Notes: a model not told the origin generated them from the letters alone. Counted from the stretch's first letter, positions 11,566 through 23,031 are shown. The stretch: DNA of 64,000 bases from Triglochin maritima (GCA_963682175.1 OY821772.1:12764743-12828742); one strand, 5' to 3'. Program-made: numbers and translations.

Positions 11566-11582
11566 TGGCGCCGTTGCCGGGG
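11566..11582 (+). other. Primer-binding site, tRNA-Asp
   Basis: TGGCGCCGTTGCCGGGG is complementary over 17 nt to the 3' end of plant tRNA-Asp(GUC) including CCA. This is the primer class used by Athila/Tat elements. It lies 6 nt after the LTR end. Confidence 0.9.
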
Positions 11583-13004
11583 AGGTGACGAAGATTTTGT
11601 TTATTTTTGGTGATTTCGATTCTTTTCTGTTTAATTTGTGCATGATCTAACTGTTTGGGTTTGCGTTTCAGGAGACAACGGAGTGCGCGGTGAAATCCGG
11701 GCACAGTCGAAGCAAGAAGGGCGGCAAAATTGCCGCACCTAAAGAACAATCTGCGGCGGATCCGCCGCACGTCTGAAGCATCTGGGCTTCAATATTTTCT
11801 GGGGTCGTCTCCATCTCTGGGTGGACGCGTAGAGCAACTGGAAATTTTCGAGACCGGGCGGCAAACCCGACTGACCGTGTGTAGGTAAGCTTTGTTGCCT
11901 TTTTCCTCGTAATTTCTATTTTCGGAAAATTTCATTTTTGTAGAACTGCACGTGTTAAGCTCAAATTCCATAATTGGCAATAATTCAACTCTGACCTAAA
12001 AATTGGCAAAATTAGAAAGGCTTAGTGCATGTATCATATAGTGTTTTGTTTGCATTATTCTTGCTAAATTCTTGCAAATTATTTTTTGTTGAAGAGTGCT
12101 GGAGGCAAGGTACGTGCGCGGTTTTTATCGATTGCATTTAAGCATATAATTTAGTTTGCATACAACCTTGCAATTGTCCCCCAACTAAAGACCAATGTTT
12201 GACTATCTTTGCTAAATTTAAGTTAAACTATATTAAGGGCAACTTTGTAGGAAAAGATACGGTGGGGATTTCATCACCCTTCCGTGGCCCACAAATCACC
12301 ATCCTAAAGTGTCACCCAAGCCTTAAAATTAAAATCAATTAGACATTGGCCCCTAAGGACTCAGACTCAATTAAGGAGAAGATTGGTTTGACTTGCTATG
12401 ACGTGAAGCTGATCGAATTTAATTTGGTGTCTAGAAAGTGTTTTTGTGTTGACGTAAGTCTTCCAAGCGAAGTGGTTGTCTAATTGGCATCGACTCTGTC
12501 GGAAGCGCCCCCACTAGCTATACACTGTCTGGCCAATTTGGTTTGATTAGTGAGGGAGGTGAATCAAGCAAACCAATTCGACTCAACCAGTTAGGAGTCG
12601 TCTAGATTTAAGCGACATTAGGTCTAGGATTGTTTGAACCGTGCTTGTTTAGGAAACTTCTGACCAACCCTCTTATCTATCTTTTAGAGTTAAGTTTCCC
12701 TTCTCATCTCAATTCTCTAGATTAGGATTCCTTTCTCATCTTTCCCCCTTCTATTGTTTGTTTGCATTTTTGAGAAAAAAATATATAAAAAAAAGAAAAA
12801 GTAATTGATTCTTGAAATTGAATTTGGAATTTAAATTTCAAATTTGAATTCAAAAATTGATTCAAACCGGTGCACTCAGATTTGGGTTCGGGACATGAGC
12901 AATCGACTCTCACGAGTTCATCTAGATTCCAGTATAGAGCTTAGCCCCACCTGTTGCACCACCTCACCCGGATCCAATGGGTGAGAATGTAGTGGACCCC
13001 GCCT
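11583..13004 (+). other. Leader of family A with GC-rich palindromes
   Basis: An untranslated leader of about 1.4 kb. It holds an 18-bp perfect palindrome TGCGGCGGATCCGCCGCA (11752-11769) and a near-palindrome GCGGCAAAATTGCCGC (11721-11736). Similar GCGGC/GCCGC pairs are in the LTR (11083-11135 and 16650-16700). No coding region was recognised; 12240-12640 resembles the leader of family B. Confidence 0.6.
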
Positions 13005-14380
13005 ATGACTCTGAGGGATCGATGCTACCCAACGATGGCTGCTCAGCCATCGTGCATCGTTATGCCCATAATACCGGGTCGCGACTTCGAACTGAAGGCA
13101 CAATACATGAGTATGTTGCCTAAGTTCACCTCTAAGGAAGACACATATCTCTTCCTTAGAGAATTTGAGGAAATCTGCTCCCTTATGCAATACCAGCATA
13201 TCTCTGAGGAGGCAGTGCGTCTTAAATTCGTGCCTCTAGCACTGAAAGATGACGCTAAGAAATGGCTATATAGTCTAGCCGAAAGATCTATTAGGAGTTG
13301 GGCCGAGTTTGTTCAAGTATTCTTAAAGAAATATTTCCCCAACCATAAGACTATTAGGATTAGGAATGAAATTGTTGCATTCGTTCAATCTGAGAGCGAG
13401 CCATTCTATTCCTATTTAGAAAGATTTAAAAACCTGTTGACCCAATGCCCTCATCATGGAATTCCAAGATGGCAATTGTGCCAAATTATTTATGTGACAC
13501 CTACATCTAGGGTTATGGTAGAATCTGTAAGCCAAGGAAACCTTATGTCCAAAAATGAGAATGATGCTTGAACTTTTCTTGAGAATTTAGCCGAAAATAG
13601 TATGCAATGGGACAATGCTAGAGAACCGAATAACCCGAGTATTGGATCTAGAATAACAAGTCAACCCAAACCAGGTGTCTTAGATGTAGATGCTATTGTA
13701 GCTGCTGAAGCAAAACTAGCTACCCTTATGCGTAGAATGGAAAATCTAGAGCTAAAAACCCGACCCCTAGTGAATCAAGTCTCTTCTATCCCTTGCTCTA
13801 GATGTGGTTAACCTGGTCATATAATGGAGGATTGTGCGACTTGGAACAAGTTAATGCCGCATCAACCTATAACCCGGGTTGGCGTAATCATCCCAATTTT
13901 TCATGGAGACAACAAGGTCAACCTCCTAGACAACAACCAAACCCGAATAACCAAAATAATACATCATCTGGGTTTAGTAACAATGGAGATTATGATGTTA
14001 GGTTGACAATCTTGGAAAATTTGGTTAAAACTTTTATGCAAACAACCAGCCAATCCTTCCAAAGGCTAGAAACACAAGTCAGCCAACTAGCACAAATAGT
14101 AGGTGAAAGAGAAAAGGGTCAGTTTCCAATTCAACCTGAGGTGAATCCAAGACCTAATAATCAATATCAACCCTATCAACCACCTCTAGGAAGTAACAAC
14201 CCTAGACCAGTTCAAATGGTTCATGAGGAGGGACCGTTCCAACAAATAAATGCAGTTGTATCATTACGGTCCGGAAAACAATTTGATAACAATGTGGTAA
14301 ATCCTAAGGCGCCTAATCAATCTAGCCGTCAAGCACCCACATGTGACCTAACCATTGAACCTGAAGTCCAATTTAAATAG
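13005..14380 (+). pseudogene. Athila-type gag (family A)
   Basis: Gag would form the particle and bind RNA. The start region reads TLRDRCYPTMAAQPSC, the usual beginning of Athila gag. The gag core follows at about 13080-13480 (FLREFEEIC, then WLYSLAERSI, then FLKKYFPNHKT). A TGA at 13569-13571 probably replaces a tryptophan codon, since the match continues in frame (FLENLAENSMQWD). The zinc knuckle (CSRCG..PGHIMEDC) at about 13793-13835 contains a TAA. A frameshift near 13845 moves to the Gln/Asn/Pro-rich C-terminal part, which ends at a TAG at 14378. Clearly inactive. Confidence 0.85.
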
Positions 14381-15364
14381 CCCAACCCACCTAGTCAACC
14401 TGACCCTATATCTCAACCTGAGCGAGTCTATGTTCCTAAAGCCCCATTCCCCAATAGACTCAAGAAAAGCTTAAGTGCACAAATGGAGAAAATCTTGGAA
14501 GTTTTTAAGCAAGTTACGGTGAATATTCCACTCCTATATATGATTCAACAAATACCTGCTTATGCTAAATTCTTAAAGGATCTGTGCACTAAGAAGAGAA
14601 AAACGAATGTACCAAAGAAGGCATTCTTAACTGCAAACATAAGCTCTATTCTGTCCAACTCGTCTCCTATAAAGTATAAGGACCCTGGGTGTCCCACAAT
14701 TTCATGTGTGATAGGAGATACTTTTATCAACAAAGCCCTTCTAGACCTTGGTGCTAGTGTTAACTTACTCCCGTTCTCTGTCTATGAGCAACTAAACCTT
14801 GGTCCACTAAAACCCTCTAAGACAACCCTTCAATTTGCTGATTACTCTGTTAAGAAACCAAGATGTATAGTAGAGGATGTTTTGATTAAGGTTGGCGACT
14901 TCATTTACCCAGTGAATTTTGTCGTTCTAGACACTGAACCTGTTGTCAATCCAAAGAGACAAATCCCTGTAATACTAGGCAGACCCTTTTTAGCCACTTC
15001 TGAAGCTTTGATAAATTGTCAAAATGGGCTCATGCAACTATCTTTTGGAAACTTAAAAGCTGAATTTAATATCTTTCATGTTGATAGTGAACCAGAAATA
15101 GTATGCAATCAAAGTGATGTTGTGATGAGATCGCGTATCTATAAGATTTCTGAATCAAATAAATCATCACAAAATCAAAAAGAAAGTGAGAAAAAGGGGA
15201 CTAATTCATCTACCCAACCACCATCACTCGAGCAAATAAGAGAACCAACATATGTGAGGGGTGTGGAATCTTTACCTCAGAACTCTCAGGGCAATATGGG
15301 GAACAATTCAACTGGATACATGCACCAACATGGTGACATTCAATCTAGTTCTGACTATGATTGA
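14381..15364 (+). pseudogene. Athila-type aspartic protease region (family A)
   Basis: The same frame family continues after the TAG. An open frame runs 14483-15364 (293 aa). The protease active-site region ALLDLGASVNLLP is at about 14730-14770. It has Asp-Leu-Gly where most proteases have Asp-Thr-Gly, which is common in Athila. The downstream ILGRPFLATSEALI motif also matches retroelement proteases. In autonomous relatives RT would follow, but here the frame ends at 15364 and non-coding DNA continues to the polypurine tract. It may be the C-terminal part of a gag-protease fusion. Confidence 0.8.
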
Positions 15365-15424
15365 CTCTGAGCAAATTCAATCCCTCTACCGCAAGTTGAT
15401 TCAGGTAATAAGTGCATTTGCTTT

Positions 15425-15480
15425 ATCTTTGCATACATTGAGGACAATGCATGATTTAGGTGTGTGTGGGGGGAGGGGGG
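15425..15480 (+). other. Second polypurine-type motif, family A
   Basis: acattgaggacaatgcatga is followed by ttaggtgtgtg and a G-rich run (ggggggaggggggtg). The same block occurs in family B at 38212-38252. It lies about 680 bp upstream of the regular polypurine tract and just after the last coding frame. Confidence 0.6.
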
Positions 15481-16144
15481 TGTTTATCTATCAATCTATA
15501 TATTTTGTTGGTTTAAAAAAAAGGTGAGGAAAGCACATTTTGCAAAATAATTACAAAAACCCAAGCCTTCGAGTCACTGGTCCGTAGGGGTATCTTAAAA
15601 CCCGGTAACTTGAGTTTGTCAGCTCGGGATTATCGACCAAACTCCCTACACGAATGCAAAAAGGGTAAAAGTTTCAAAAAAAGCAAACGTGTTGAATCAC
15701 TTTAAGATACTCAAGGCCCAAAGTTAAAAGAATGATCCACGCCATGGTTGATCCGAATGATACCTCACCACCAGAGGAGGCGTGCAAAAATAATTTAAGT
15801 GATAATATGTGTAGAAGGGTTAGTGGTGTGAATATTGGAGGAATGAAGACCAAGTCAGATTTTTCATGAGTTAGATTTATATAATGAGCATGCAAGAATT
15901 CTAAGTGAGATGTATAAGGTTGAGGTGGAGATATTGAGAGTTATTAATGAAATGTTGAATTAAGACTTTGTGGGTGTGTCAACTGAAAACCCTCACGAGA
16001 CAAAACTCGTCCTCTAAGGAAACTTAGGGGTTTAAAAGCTTGTTGCACATGCTAAGTGAAACCGTGATTCCTACGAAAGTGAGTTAGGATTTTCCTATTT
16101 TCATTTTTCTTATATTTTGTTTTGCTAGGGACTAACAAAATCTT
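15481..16144 (+). other. 3' untranslated internal region of family A
   Basis: No coding region was recognised. It shares blocks with family B just upstream of the polypurine tract (for example a caaccgtgattcctacgaaag-like stretch near 16055-16080 and 39390-39412). Confidence 0.6.
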
Positions 16145-16158
16145 GGTGTGGGGGTATT
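16145..16158 (+). other. Polypurine tract of family A
   Basis: ggtgtgggggtatt immediately precedes the TGATGC start of the 3' LTR, as in family B. Confidence 0.8.
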
Positions 16159-17356
16159 TGATGCATTGCATACATTGGATACATTGCATCATATGTCGTT
16201 CATTTAGATTAACTTTATATCAATAAATGCTACTAAGGTATGTGTTTAGTCTTATTTACAGAATACAGCGACCTGAATGCAAATTACCCATATCCCGAGC
16301 ATAAACACGTGCAAAAGACTCATTTCTGTCATAAAGACCAAGTTCAAGATTATCGGGGTTTAAATTGAAGTCCATCCAAGTGTAAAAGCATTCAATTACC
16401 TAATTACAAAAAGGCCAAGGACTTAAGCACAAAAAGGCCAGGGACTTAATTGCAAAAAGCCGAGGACCCGACTGCAAAGAACGAGTACCAAAATATTATT
16501 TTGGAGAAAAATCAATTTGGATCTCCAAATATATGAAGAAATTAATTCGGAGCTAAAAAGAAAGGAAAGAAATCAATCCGGACGCGCAAAGGACAGCTAA
16601 ATCATACCATAAACACACAGGAAAAATCCGGATCAAATCTGATCTAGAATTGTGGCGATTCCGCCGCACATTACATGTAAATTGCGACGTTTCCGCCGCA
16701 CCCCCGTGGATTCGCGGGTCGTGCTTTTGTCGAGTTGTGTGTTGACGCGTGTACTTTCCTATTTTATACTTGGGTCCCTTGTATCGGCTATAAATAGCCC
16801 CCAGATTATGTTGTAAAAAAAACTTATTTTTATTCCATTCTTTAGCAATAAAATTTTGTTTGTTTATTTCGTGTTTTTAGTTTTTTTTCGTAGTTTCTCT
16901 AGGACCCCTTCTCATTCTCTCCATCCATGAGTTTCTAACTCTCTCCAAAGGGTGGGGGTGACAGATTTAGGATGACGAGAAGAAGAATGATGTTATTATT
17001 TTAAGTTCGTGTTAGTATATTTTGATTACTTGAGTTTATGTTGAGTCATTTATCATGTAATGCTTTATAACTAATGTGATTTATTATAAGTTTCAGATTT
17101 CTCAAAACAAAACCCAATATCTAAACCCCCACCCGTTGGACTCTCATCCATATTTGCTTTATTCTTAGTTTGTTTTTGTTGTTCTTGCTTTAGAAAACTA
17201 AAAAACCAAAATCTCAAATCAACCTTATTTCTCTTTCTTTCTTTCCTTAAACGAAAATCACAAAAATAACAATATCTCTCCGTCCTTGTGTTCGACCCGT
17301 ACTTGCCACGTCTTCATTGACGCCGTGCACCTGCGGTATAAATAAAATTCTCATCA
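16159..17356 (+). repeat. 3' LTR of family A
   Basis: 1198 bp, TGATGCATTG to CTCATCA. It retains the region missing from the 5' LTR, including the TATA box at 16789-16796. It has a short duplication near its start (cattggatacattg) absent from the 5' copy. Confidence 0.93.
16789..16796 (+). promoter_or_regulatory. TATA box in family A 3' LTR
   Basis: tataaata within ggctataaatagcccc. The same box is in the minus-strand solo copy (complement near 60111-60126) but is deleted from the 5' LTR at 10601-11559. Confidence 0.75.
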
Positions 17357-17361
17357 GTAGT

Positions 17362-18311
17362 GGGAGAGGGTAGAAGCCTAATCTAGCAAGCACGACTCAA
17401 ACAATGCAAGACAATGGGTCCTTAGGCTAGACGACGCCTAACTTCGAGGTCACTAGCCTCGACATGCCTCACCTCCCTACAACGAAGACCACAATGTCGA
17501 GCAAGTGATACCAAATCCGAAGATCCAATACCTCCTACTATCGACAAGGTAGGCAACGCTGATCAGGCTATGACAGTCTCAACTAGATTACTCTCCTAGT
17601 GCGTCAAAAATCTTTAGGGCCAATGTATACATGCTTTTAGAATTAAGGCTTTTATTAAGAGTGATTTTTGGGGCCAAGGAAAGGGTGATGAAATCCCCAC
17701 CTTATCTTTTATGGGACAACCCCTCCTTAGTAGTGTTTTGATCTTAAATCTAGCAATCAACACTCCAATCAAACGCTCAACTCACTCTTGTCCCGATGCA
17801 CCTTACTAACTAATGCATGATTGAAACATGCATGAATGAGAGATTTGAGTGCACGTACCTCACGCCAGTAATCAACAACAAAATGTAAAGCAAAGAAAAG
17901 ACAAATGCATGCAAGGTCTACAAATGATGCATGACCTAGATGGCAAGAAGTCTAATCTTTTGCTTTGAGTTTTATGGTCCAAGTTGATTAAAGGGGATTG
18001 ATTTTTAATCTGGGAGCAAACTAGAAGTCACAACATGCAAAATAGTGCTCCCCGATAACTACAATGAACAACACAACAACCAGAACAAAATTGAGAGCGA
18101 TTGAGGCTCACTAGGCCGCCAATTGGCGGTCCTAGACCACTGATTGGCGGTCACTTTTGGGTCTTTGGCTCTCAAATTCCTCATGTCTCTTCGCCTTGAT
18201 CCTCAGAATGCCTGAAATACACCAAAACTAAAAAAACAAAAATTAAAACCACTCGAATCGTCCAAACCAAAGTCTGGACAGAACACCTCCCCGACAACAA
18301 CGCCAAAAACT
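17362..18311 (-). other. Leader and tRNA-Asp primer site of family B, minus copy
   Basis: The complement matches the plus-copy leader 35253-36300 block by block. The primer site is ccccgacaacaacgcca at 18289-18305, the complement of a tRNA-Asp site with three changes from the perfect site in family A. Paired palindromic repeats of the ccgccaattggcgg type are at about 18116-18150, as in the plus-copy leader. Confidence 0.75.
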
Positions 18312-18529
18312 TGATTGATACGTTTTGATTAACCACAAGTGCACGACCGCGTTGAAGCGGTGGCAAATACGGGTCAATCCACAGGGAGGTGTGTCGACTT
18401 TCGGTTTGTGCGAAGGCGAGTGGGAAAGAAAGGAGAGAAATGTTGGTTACACTAAACTACACTAAAATGCAAAAGGAAATGGAAGATAGCAATAAAACTA
18501 AACCCCAAAGGGGGTAGAGAAAGAATGTT
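18312..18529 (-). repeat. Family B LTR remnant (U5 end only)
   Basis: It matches the first 215 bp or so of 5974-7532 and then jumps at a shared aatac directly to a polypurine tract (18530 on). About 1.34 kb of LTR is missing. The U5 hairpin is retained at 18342-18362. Confidence 0.8.
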
Positions 18530-18850
18530 AATACCCCCACGCCTAAATTTTTGATAGTCCTGAGCAAAACAAAGAAAGAGAAAAGCAAACGAGAAACAAG
18601 AAATCCTAACTCACTTTCGTAGGAATCACGGTTGCACTTAGCACGTGCAACAAGCCGTTAAACCTCCTTGTTGCCGAGGAGGAGGAATGTTGTCTCCTGA
18701 GGGTTTTCAGCGGATATACCCACAAAATCCGAAGAAGATGCATTATTCAATCTAGACACTCGACTCGTTGGACATTTTTTTGTCGATAATTGGACGCGGT
18801 AATCCTACGGGCCGACTCTATAAAGGTAATCAGTCCACACACCTAGCCTA
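18530..18850 (-). repeat. 3' internal end of another family B copy
   Basis: It aligns with 7533-7847, the internal end upstream of the 3' LTR on the minus strand, including the polypurine tract (complement of ttaggcgtgggggtatt). Its position next to an LTR remnant indicates a tandem LTR-internal-LTR-internal arrangement that later collapsed. It is cut at 18850. Confidence 0.75.
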
Positions 18851-19742
18851 CTAGTTTAAACAATCAAGTATATGCAGCGGAAATAAAACTAAACTAGCAA
18901 GCAAAGGAAGAGACAATGCAAAACAACAATAAGGCACTGGATTTTTATAGACGTTCGGCTTCCCGCCTACTTCCTCTCTTGCAAACTCCACTCGAACTCC
19001 CTCGAGCTCCGTTTGCGTCTTCACTATCAACCTCGTTCCGGACCAAGATTAAGCATTTTACAAAACAAGCTCCACGGACACCCTTGCGAGCTTGACTTTC
19101 TTCTCTCACAATCCAAGAGGAATACTTCGGACTTTCACCGAAGTCCTTGCTTCTTTGAACAACAATGTTTGAGTGGAACACACTCTCTAACTTGAGCACA
19201 CTTAGCTTAGGATGTGGAATTGATCTAAGATGTGGAAGTGTAAGCTTGGAGAGTATGATTTGGGGAATGGGAGACTTGGAGTTTTCTCTTAAGTGTATAT
19301 GACAAATGGAAGTGTAAGAGTTTTGTAATTGTCACAGGAACACATATTTATAAGGTCATAACGTGTTATAGCCATTGGGGTTAAGTTGGGTAAGGTTTGA
19401 TTGAGAATCATAACACAGCAACCTGCAGGACCTAATTCTGAGTAAGTTTGGTCGACCGAATCCGACAGAACGGTCGACCGTTGGGCAATTTTGAACTCGG
19501 TTTGGTCGACCGATAAATGAACGGTCGAACGCGATAGGCTATAACTTAGGTACACTTAAGTTAACGGTCGAACACCGAATAAGCTTCAGTCGATCGAAAC
19601 TCAACAGGCTCTACGGGGTTGATAAAAATGATCAAGTTCGGTCGACCGATCCAAAGTCGTCTATCGACCAAAACTGTCCAGGCAGTTGCATAATTTCGGT
19701 CGACTGAAAACATAAATATGCTTTCATTAAGTTATTGTCGTT
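18851..19742 (-). repeat. Truncated LTR of family G, minus strand
   Basis: The complement aligns with the solo LTR at 4095-5589: shared gcagcgga block near its left end, the repeats encoding the same antisense frame at about 19013-19195, and cggtcgaccg palindromes at 19450-19650. Both LTR ends are missing, as it abuts family B on the left and a CACTA transposase on the right. Confidence 0.75.
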
Positions 19743-19759
19743 TGTATTTAACATTTTCA

Positions 19760-22643
19760 ACCCACGCGTCCCTGCACCATCGGAACGTTCATCATAACGA
19801 TTGTTTAAAAGTCCAATACTTTTGGTGTTCGCTAGGTATCCAGTGCAAAAATCAATAACCTCCTCAGCTATGTATCCTTCAACAATACTAGCTTCTGACC
19901 TTTACAGACTTTTACAATAACCATTCAACACTTTCATTTAGCACTCGAAAGGATACATCCGCCTTAAAAAAATTGGTCCACACAATTTAACTTCTTTAAC
20001 CAAATGAATAATGAGATGAATCATAATGTCAAAAAAAGAAGGTGGAAAATACATCTCCAACTGACATAATGTGACCACAATTTCATCCTGCAACTGATCT
20101 AACTACACTGGATCGACCACTTTATTGCAAATTTTGTTGAAAAAGGAACACAACATTACTATGTCATGTCTAATATGTTTCGGTAATATGGATATCAGTG
20201 ATACATATAACAACTGCTGCATTAGAGTGTGATAATCGTGAGACTTCATCCCCACAAGTTTCAAATCCTTCATAACAACAAGACTACTGATATTTGAAGA
20301 ATAACCTTGTGGAACTCTTAGATCATGCAAACACTGACAAATAATGTTTTTCTCCTTTCTAGACAATGTATAACATGCTGGAGGTAAGTAGTTCCGGTCT
20401 CCCTTCTTCTCTGGTGCTAGCATTGCTCGTATACCATGGTCAACAAAATTAAGTCTAGCATTATATCCATCTAGGGTTGTAAACAGGTCGAGTCGGGGCG
20501 GGTTTCGAACCCACTGCTACCCGACCAGTCTAAGGTAAGCGGGTTGGCGGGTCGGGTCAGGTGAATTTTTTTAAAACCGCTACCCGACCCACCTAAGATC
20601 GACTAAACAGGTTACGTAGATGGATAAATGAATTTTTTATATGTTTTTTCTTTTTCTGCATAAGACCATAAATTAAAAACATGGCACATTAGCACCTTAG
20701 AAACATGACCCATGTGATTAACACCATAAAATTATAAATAATTTCAACTTTATAACACTATTAGTAAATTAGAGATTAGAGAATAGAGATACGTATAAGG
20801 TATATAAGTATATATATAATATTTATTATTTAATTTATTAATAGTGAATAATCGGGAAAATGGGGCGGGTAGAAAATACAACCGCTACCCGCCCCATTTA
20901 TTAGTCGGGTAGGCGGGTATTCGGGTTGGTGGGTCGCGGGTTGGATTTTTTTACACCGCTACCCGACTTAGGCGGGTCGGGTTGGTGGGTCAGGGCGGGT
21001 TTTACCCGCCCCATTTACAGCCCTATATGCATCTCTTATGTTACGAGACATGTTCAATAGAGTGCCAACAGGACTATCACAAATATTTTTTTCAACAAGC
21101 ATTACATCAATACAATGTCTAATTTCTAAACTTTTCCAGTAAGGAAGATCAAAAATTTGGATATTTGTTCCAAGAACTTTTGTCATTTGCTCGTTTGTAC
21201 GGTTTTCCAAATTCATATTCAACATTCATTGCACGTTCATACACCTTTTCGGCGTTTATTTTAAGTGGCGGCTTCTAAAACGTTTTTTTCCCGTTAAATG
21301 CCTTCTTCAACCTACAATACGGATGAGAGTTTGGCAAAAATCTCTGATGACCAAGATAGACTGTCTTAGAATCATTAACAAGTCGCAAGGAGCATGTATT
21401 CTCTTCACAAATTGGACAAACTTTATGACCTTTGACAGAATATCCAGACAAATTACCATAAGCTGAAAGTCATTAATTGTGCAATAAATCATTAACCACA
21501 TTACAAATGACTACTGGCGATAGGCATCAAAAGCCAATTCTCCGTCATCCCACAATCTCTTTAGGTCATCAATGATTGGTCTTAAATACACATCTATGTC
21601 ATTTTCAAGTTGCTTCAGACCAAATATCATTAATGACAACATAATATATTTGCGTTTTATGCATAACCACGGTGACGGATTGTAAATTACAAGTAGAACA
21701 TGCTAAGAACTGTGAATGCTACTCAAACTACCGAAATGATTCATTCTGTCGATACAAAGTCCAAGTCGTACATTCATTGATTCTTCATCAAACAAAGGAA
21801 AGTTGTAATCTATTTTTTTACACTGAGGTGAATCTACTAGATGGCGTAGCAACTGATCATTTGGTTTCTCATGATCAGCATGCCATATCATATTTTTTGA
21901 ATCCCCCTTACCCGCAAACAAACGTGTTAAGCCTTAGTGTCATCGGAAGATACCACATAACTTTTGCAGGAGGTCCCTTGATTTTAAAATCATCACCATC
22001 TACATTGTGATTTGGTCCACTGTATTTCATTTTGTATAGTGAAACATTACAATTGGGACAAGAATGTAAGTTTGCAATTTCACCTCTATACAATATACAA
22101 TCATTCGGATATACATGTATCTTCCTATATTCCATTACCATAGGACACAATACTTTCATAGCATCATAAGTATTATCCGACAGTTCATTATGCTCTGGAA
22201 GCATCTCTTTCAATAGCTTCAATAGTGATGTGAAACTGGCATCGGTACAACCATTTCCTGCTTTTAAATTGTACAATTTCAACACTACTAACAATCTAGT
22301 AAATCGGGGTTGGACGACAACTTTCAGCTATATCCTGAACCATTTCCTCTAACTGATCTCCCACGCTAACATTGGCCATGTGATTCTTGGAACAACTAAA
22401 TGATTCATTTTCGTCGTGCCATATCCACCGTCTGTAACTTGGGTCGAAACCTTTCTCAAACAAATATTCTTTTATTTTCCGAAAAGTCAGCACTGACATA
22501 TTATGACACTTACTGCATGGACAATACGCCACGTCTCTGTCTTTCCTATTCTTTGAATGATTTTTGGCAACCTCTAAGAACATATTCACTCTGTTCTCAT
22601 ACTCATCACTCAATCGGTTTGAAAGAATCCACTCTTGATCCAT
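19760..22643 (-). pseudogene. TNP2-like CACTA transposase
   Basis: The start is the Met at 22643. Residues 1-100 are a transposase-associated domain with CPCSKC and RWIWHDE motifs. TNP2 core pieces follow in several frames: DASFTSLLKLLKEMLPE near 22200, MWYLPMTLRL near 21930, MIWHADHEKP near 21880 and the RHCIDVMLVEKNICD block near 21110. The C-terminal part (MKSHDYHTLMQQLLYV near 20230, then EMYFPPSFFDIMIHL near 20060) resembles the DUF4218 region of such proteins. A MITE splits it at 20472-21025 and there are many frameshifts and stops. In an active copy it would bind the subterminal repeats and cut the ends. Confidence 0.85.
20464..21033. mobile_element. hAT-type MITE (554 bp) in the TNP2 pseudogene
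   Basis: The element spans 20472-21025. It begins TAGGGTTGTAAAC and ends with the near-complement TTTACAGCCCTA. The flanks tatccatc (20464-20471) and tatgcatc (21026-21033) are an 8-bp duplication with one mismatch, as in hAT elements. Its arms are rich in gcgggtcggg repeats and the centre is AT-rich. It carries no coding sequence. Confidence 0.85.
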
Positions 22644-23031
22644 TTCAATCTAAACATTAAGAAAAATGATGTTCTCATACTCATCACCCGCCCTTCCACG
22701 CCTTCACCATGATCTGGCCCCCAGAGAGGCGCAACGTAGTAGAGAGGGTCCTGATTCGGGAGGAGAGTTGTTGGAGAGGGTTTCAGGGGTGGATTAAACC
22801 AAGAAGAGGGCGATAACATAGTCGAACGACGGTGGTGTTGAATTTTAAAGACGATTTGGGGATTGTGTGCGGAGGGTGTCGGTTTTGAGAGATGAGGGGA
22901 TTTGGGGATTTTAGGTTAGAGATTCGTAACATGGGGGAGATTTAGGTGGTGCCGATGGAAACGAGATCGGTACCGACGGACTGCTCGTGGTTAATGTTAC
23001 CGTCGGCAAAAGGCATTTTGTTGTTGTGCTT

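Larger units (their letters stand above)
10596..17361 (+). mobile_element. Athila-like gag-protease element, family A
   Basis: The element spans 10601-17356 (6756 bp) between perfect 5-bp duplications gtagt (10596-10600 and 17357-17361). Both LTRs start TGATGCATTG and end CTCATCA. Its order is 5' LTR, tRNA-Asp primer site, leader of about 1.4 kb, gag, protease, a second polypurine motif, polypurine tract and 3' LTR. There is no reverse transcriptase, RNase H or integrase, so it is non-autonomous. It is inserted in the internal part of the minus-strand family B element. The LTRs differ at scattered positions, so insertion is not recent. Confidence 0.93.
5974..18529 (-). mobile_element. Athila-like non-autonomous element, family B, minus copy
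   Basis: Read on the minus strand it has a 218-bp LTR remnant (18529 to 18312), a degenerate tRNA-Asp primer site, a leader, a zinc-knuckle ORF, two polypurine motifs and a 1559-bp 3' LTR (7532 to 5974). It is interrupted by the family A element at 10601-17356. The internal sequence aligns throughout with the plus copy at 35253-39495. No reverse transcriptase, RNase H or integrase is present in either copy, so the family must depend on enzymes supplied elsewhere. Confidence 0.85.
19743..23031 (-). mobile_element. CACTA (En/Spm-type) transposon, 3'-truncated
   Basis: The 5' end (minus strand) is at 23028. The complement begins CACAACAACAAAATGCC and then holds TTTGCCGACGG subterminal motifs (ccgtcggc and ccgacgg at about 22976-23007), the usual look of plant CACTA ends with one change in CACTA. 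It encodes a TNP2-like transposase. The other end is not found; the sequence changes to LTR G at about 19742. Confidence 0.75.

Noticed and set aside
11566..11582. tRNA-Asp gene
   Set aside because: Only the complement of the tRNA 3' end is present; it is a retrotransposon primer site. No cloverleaf was seen here or elsewhere.
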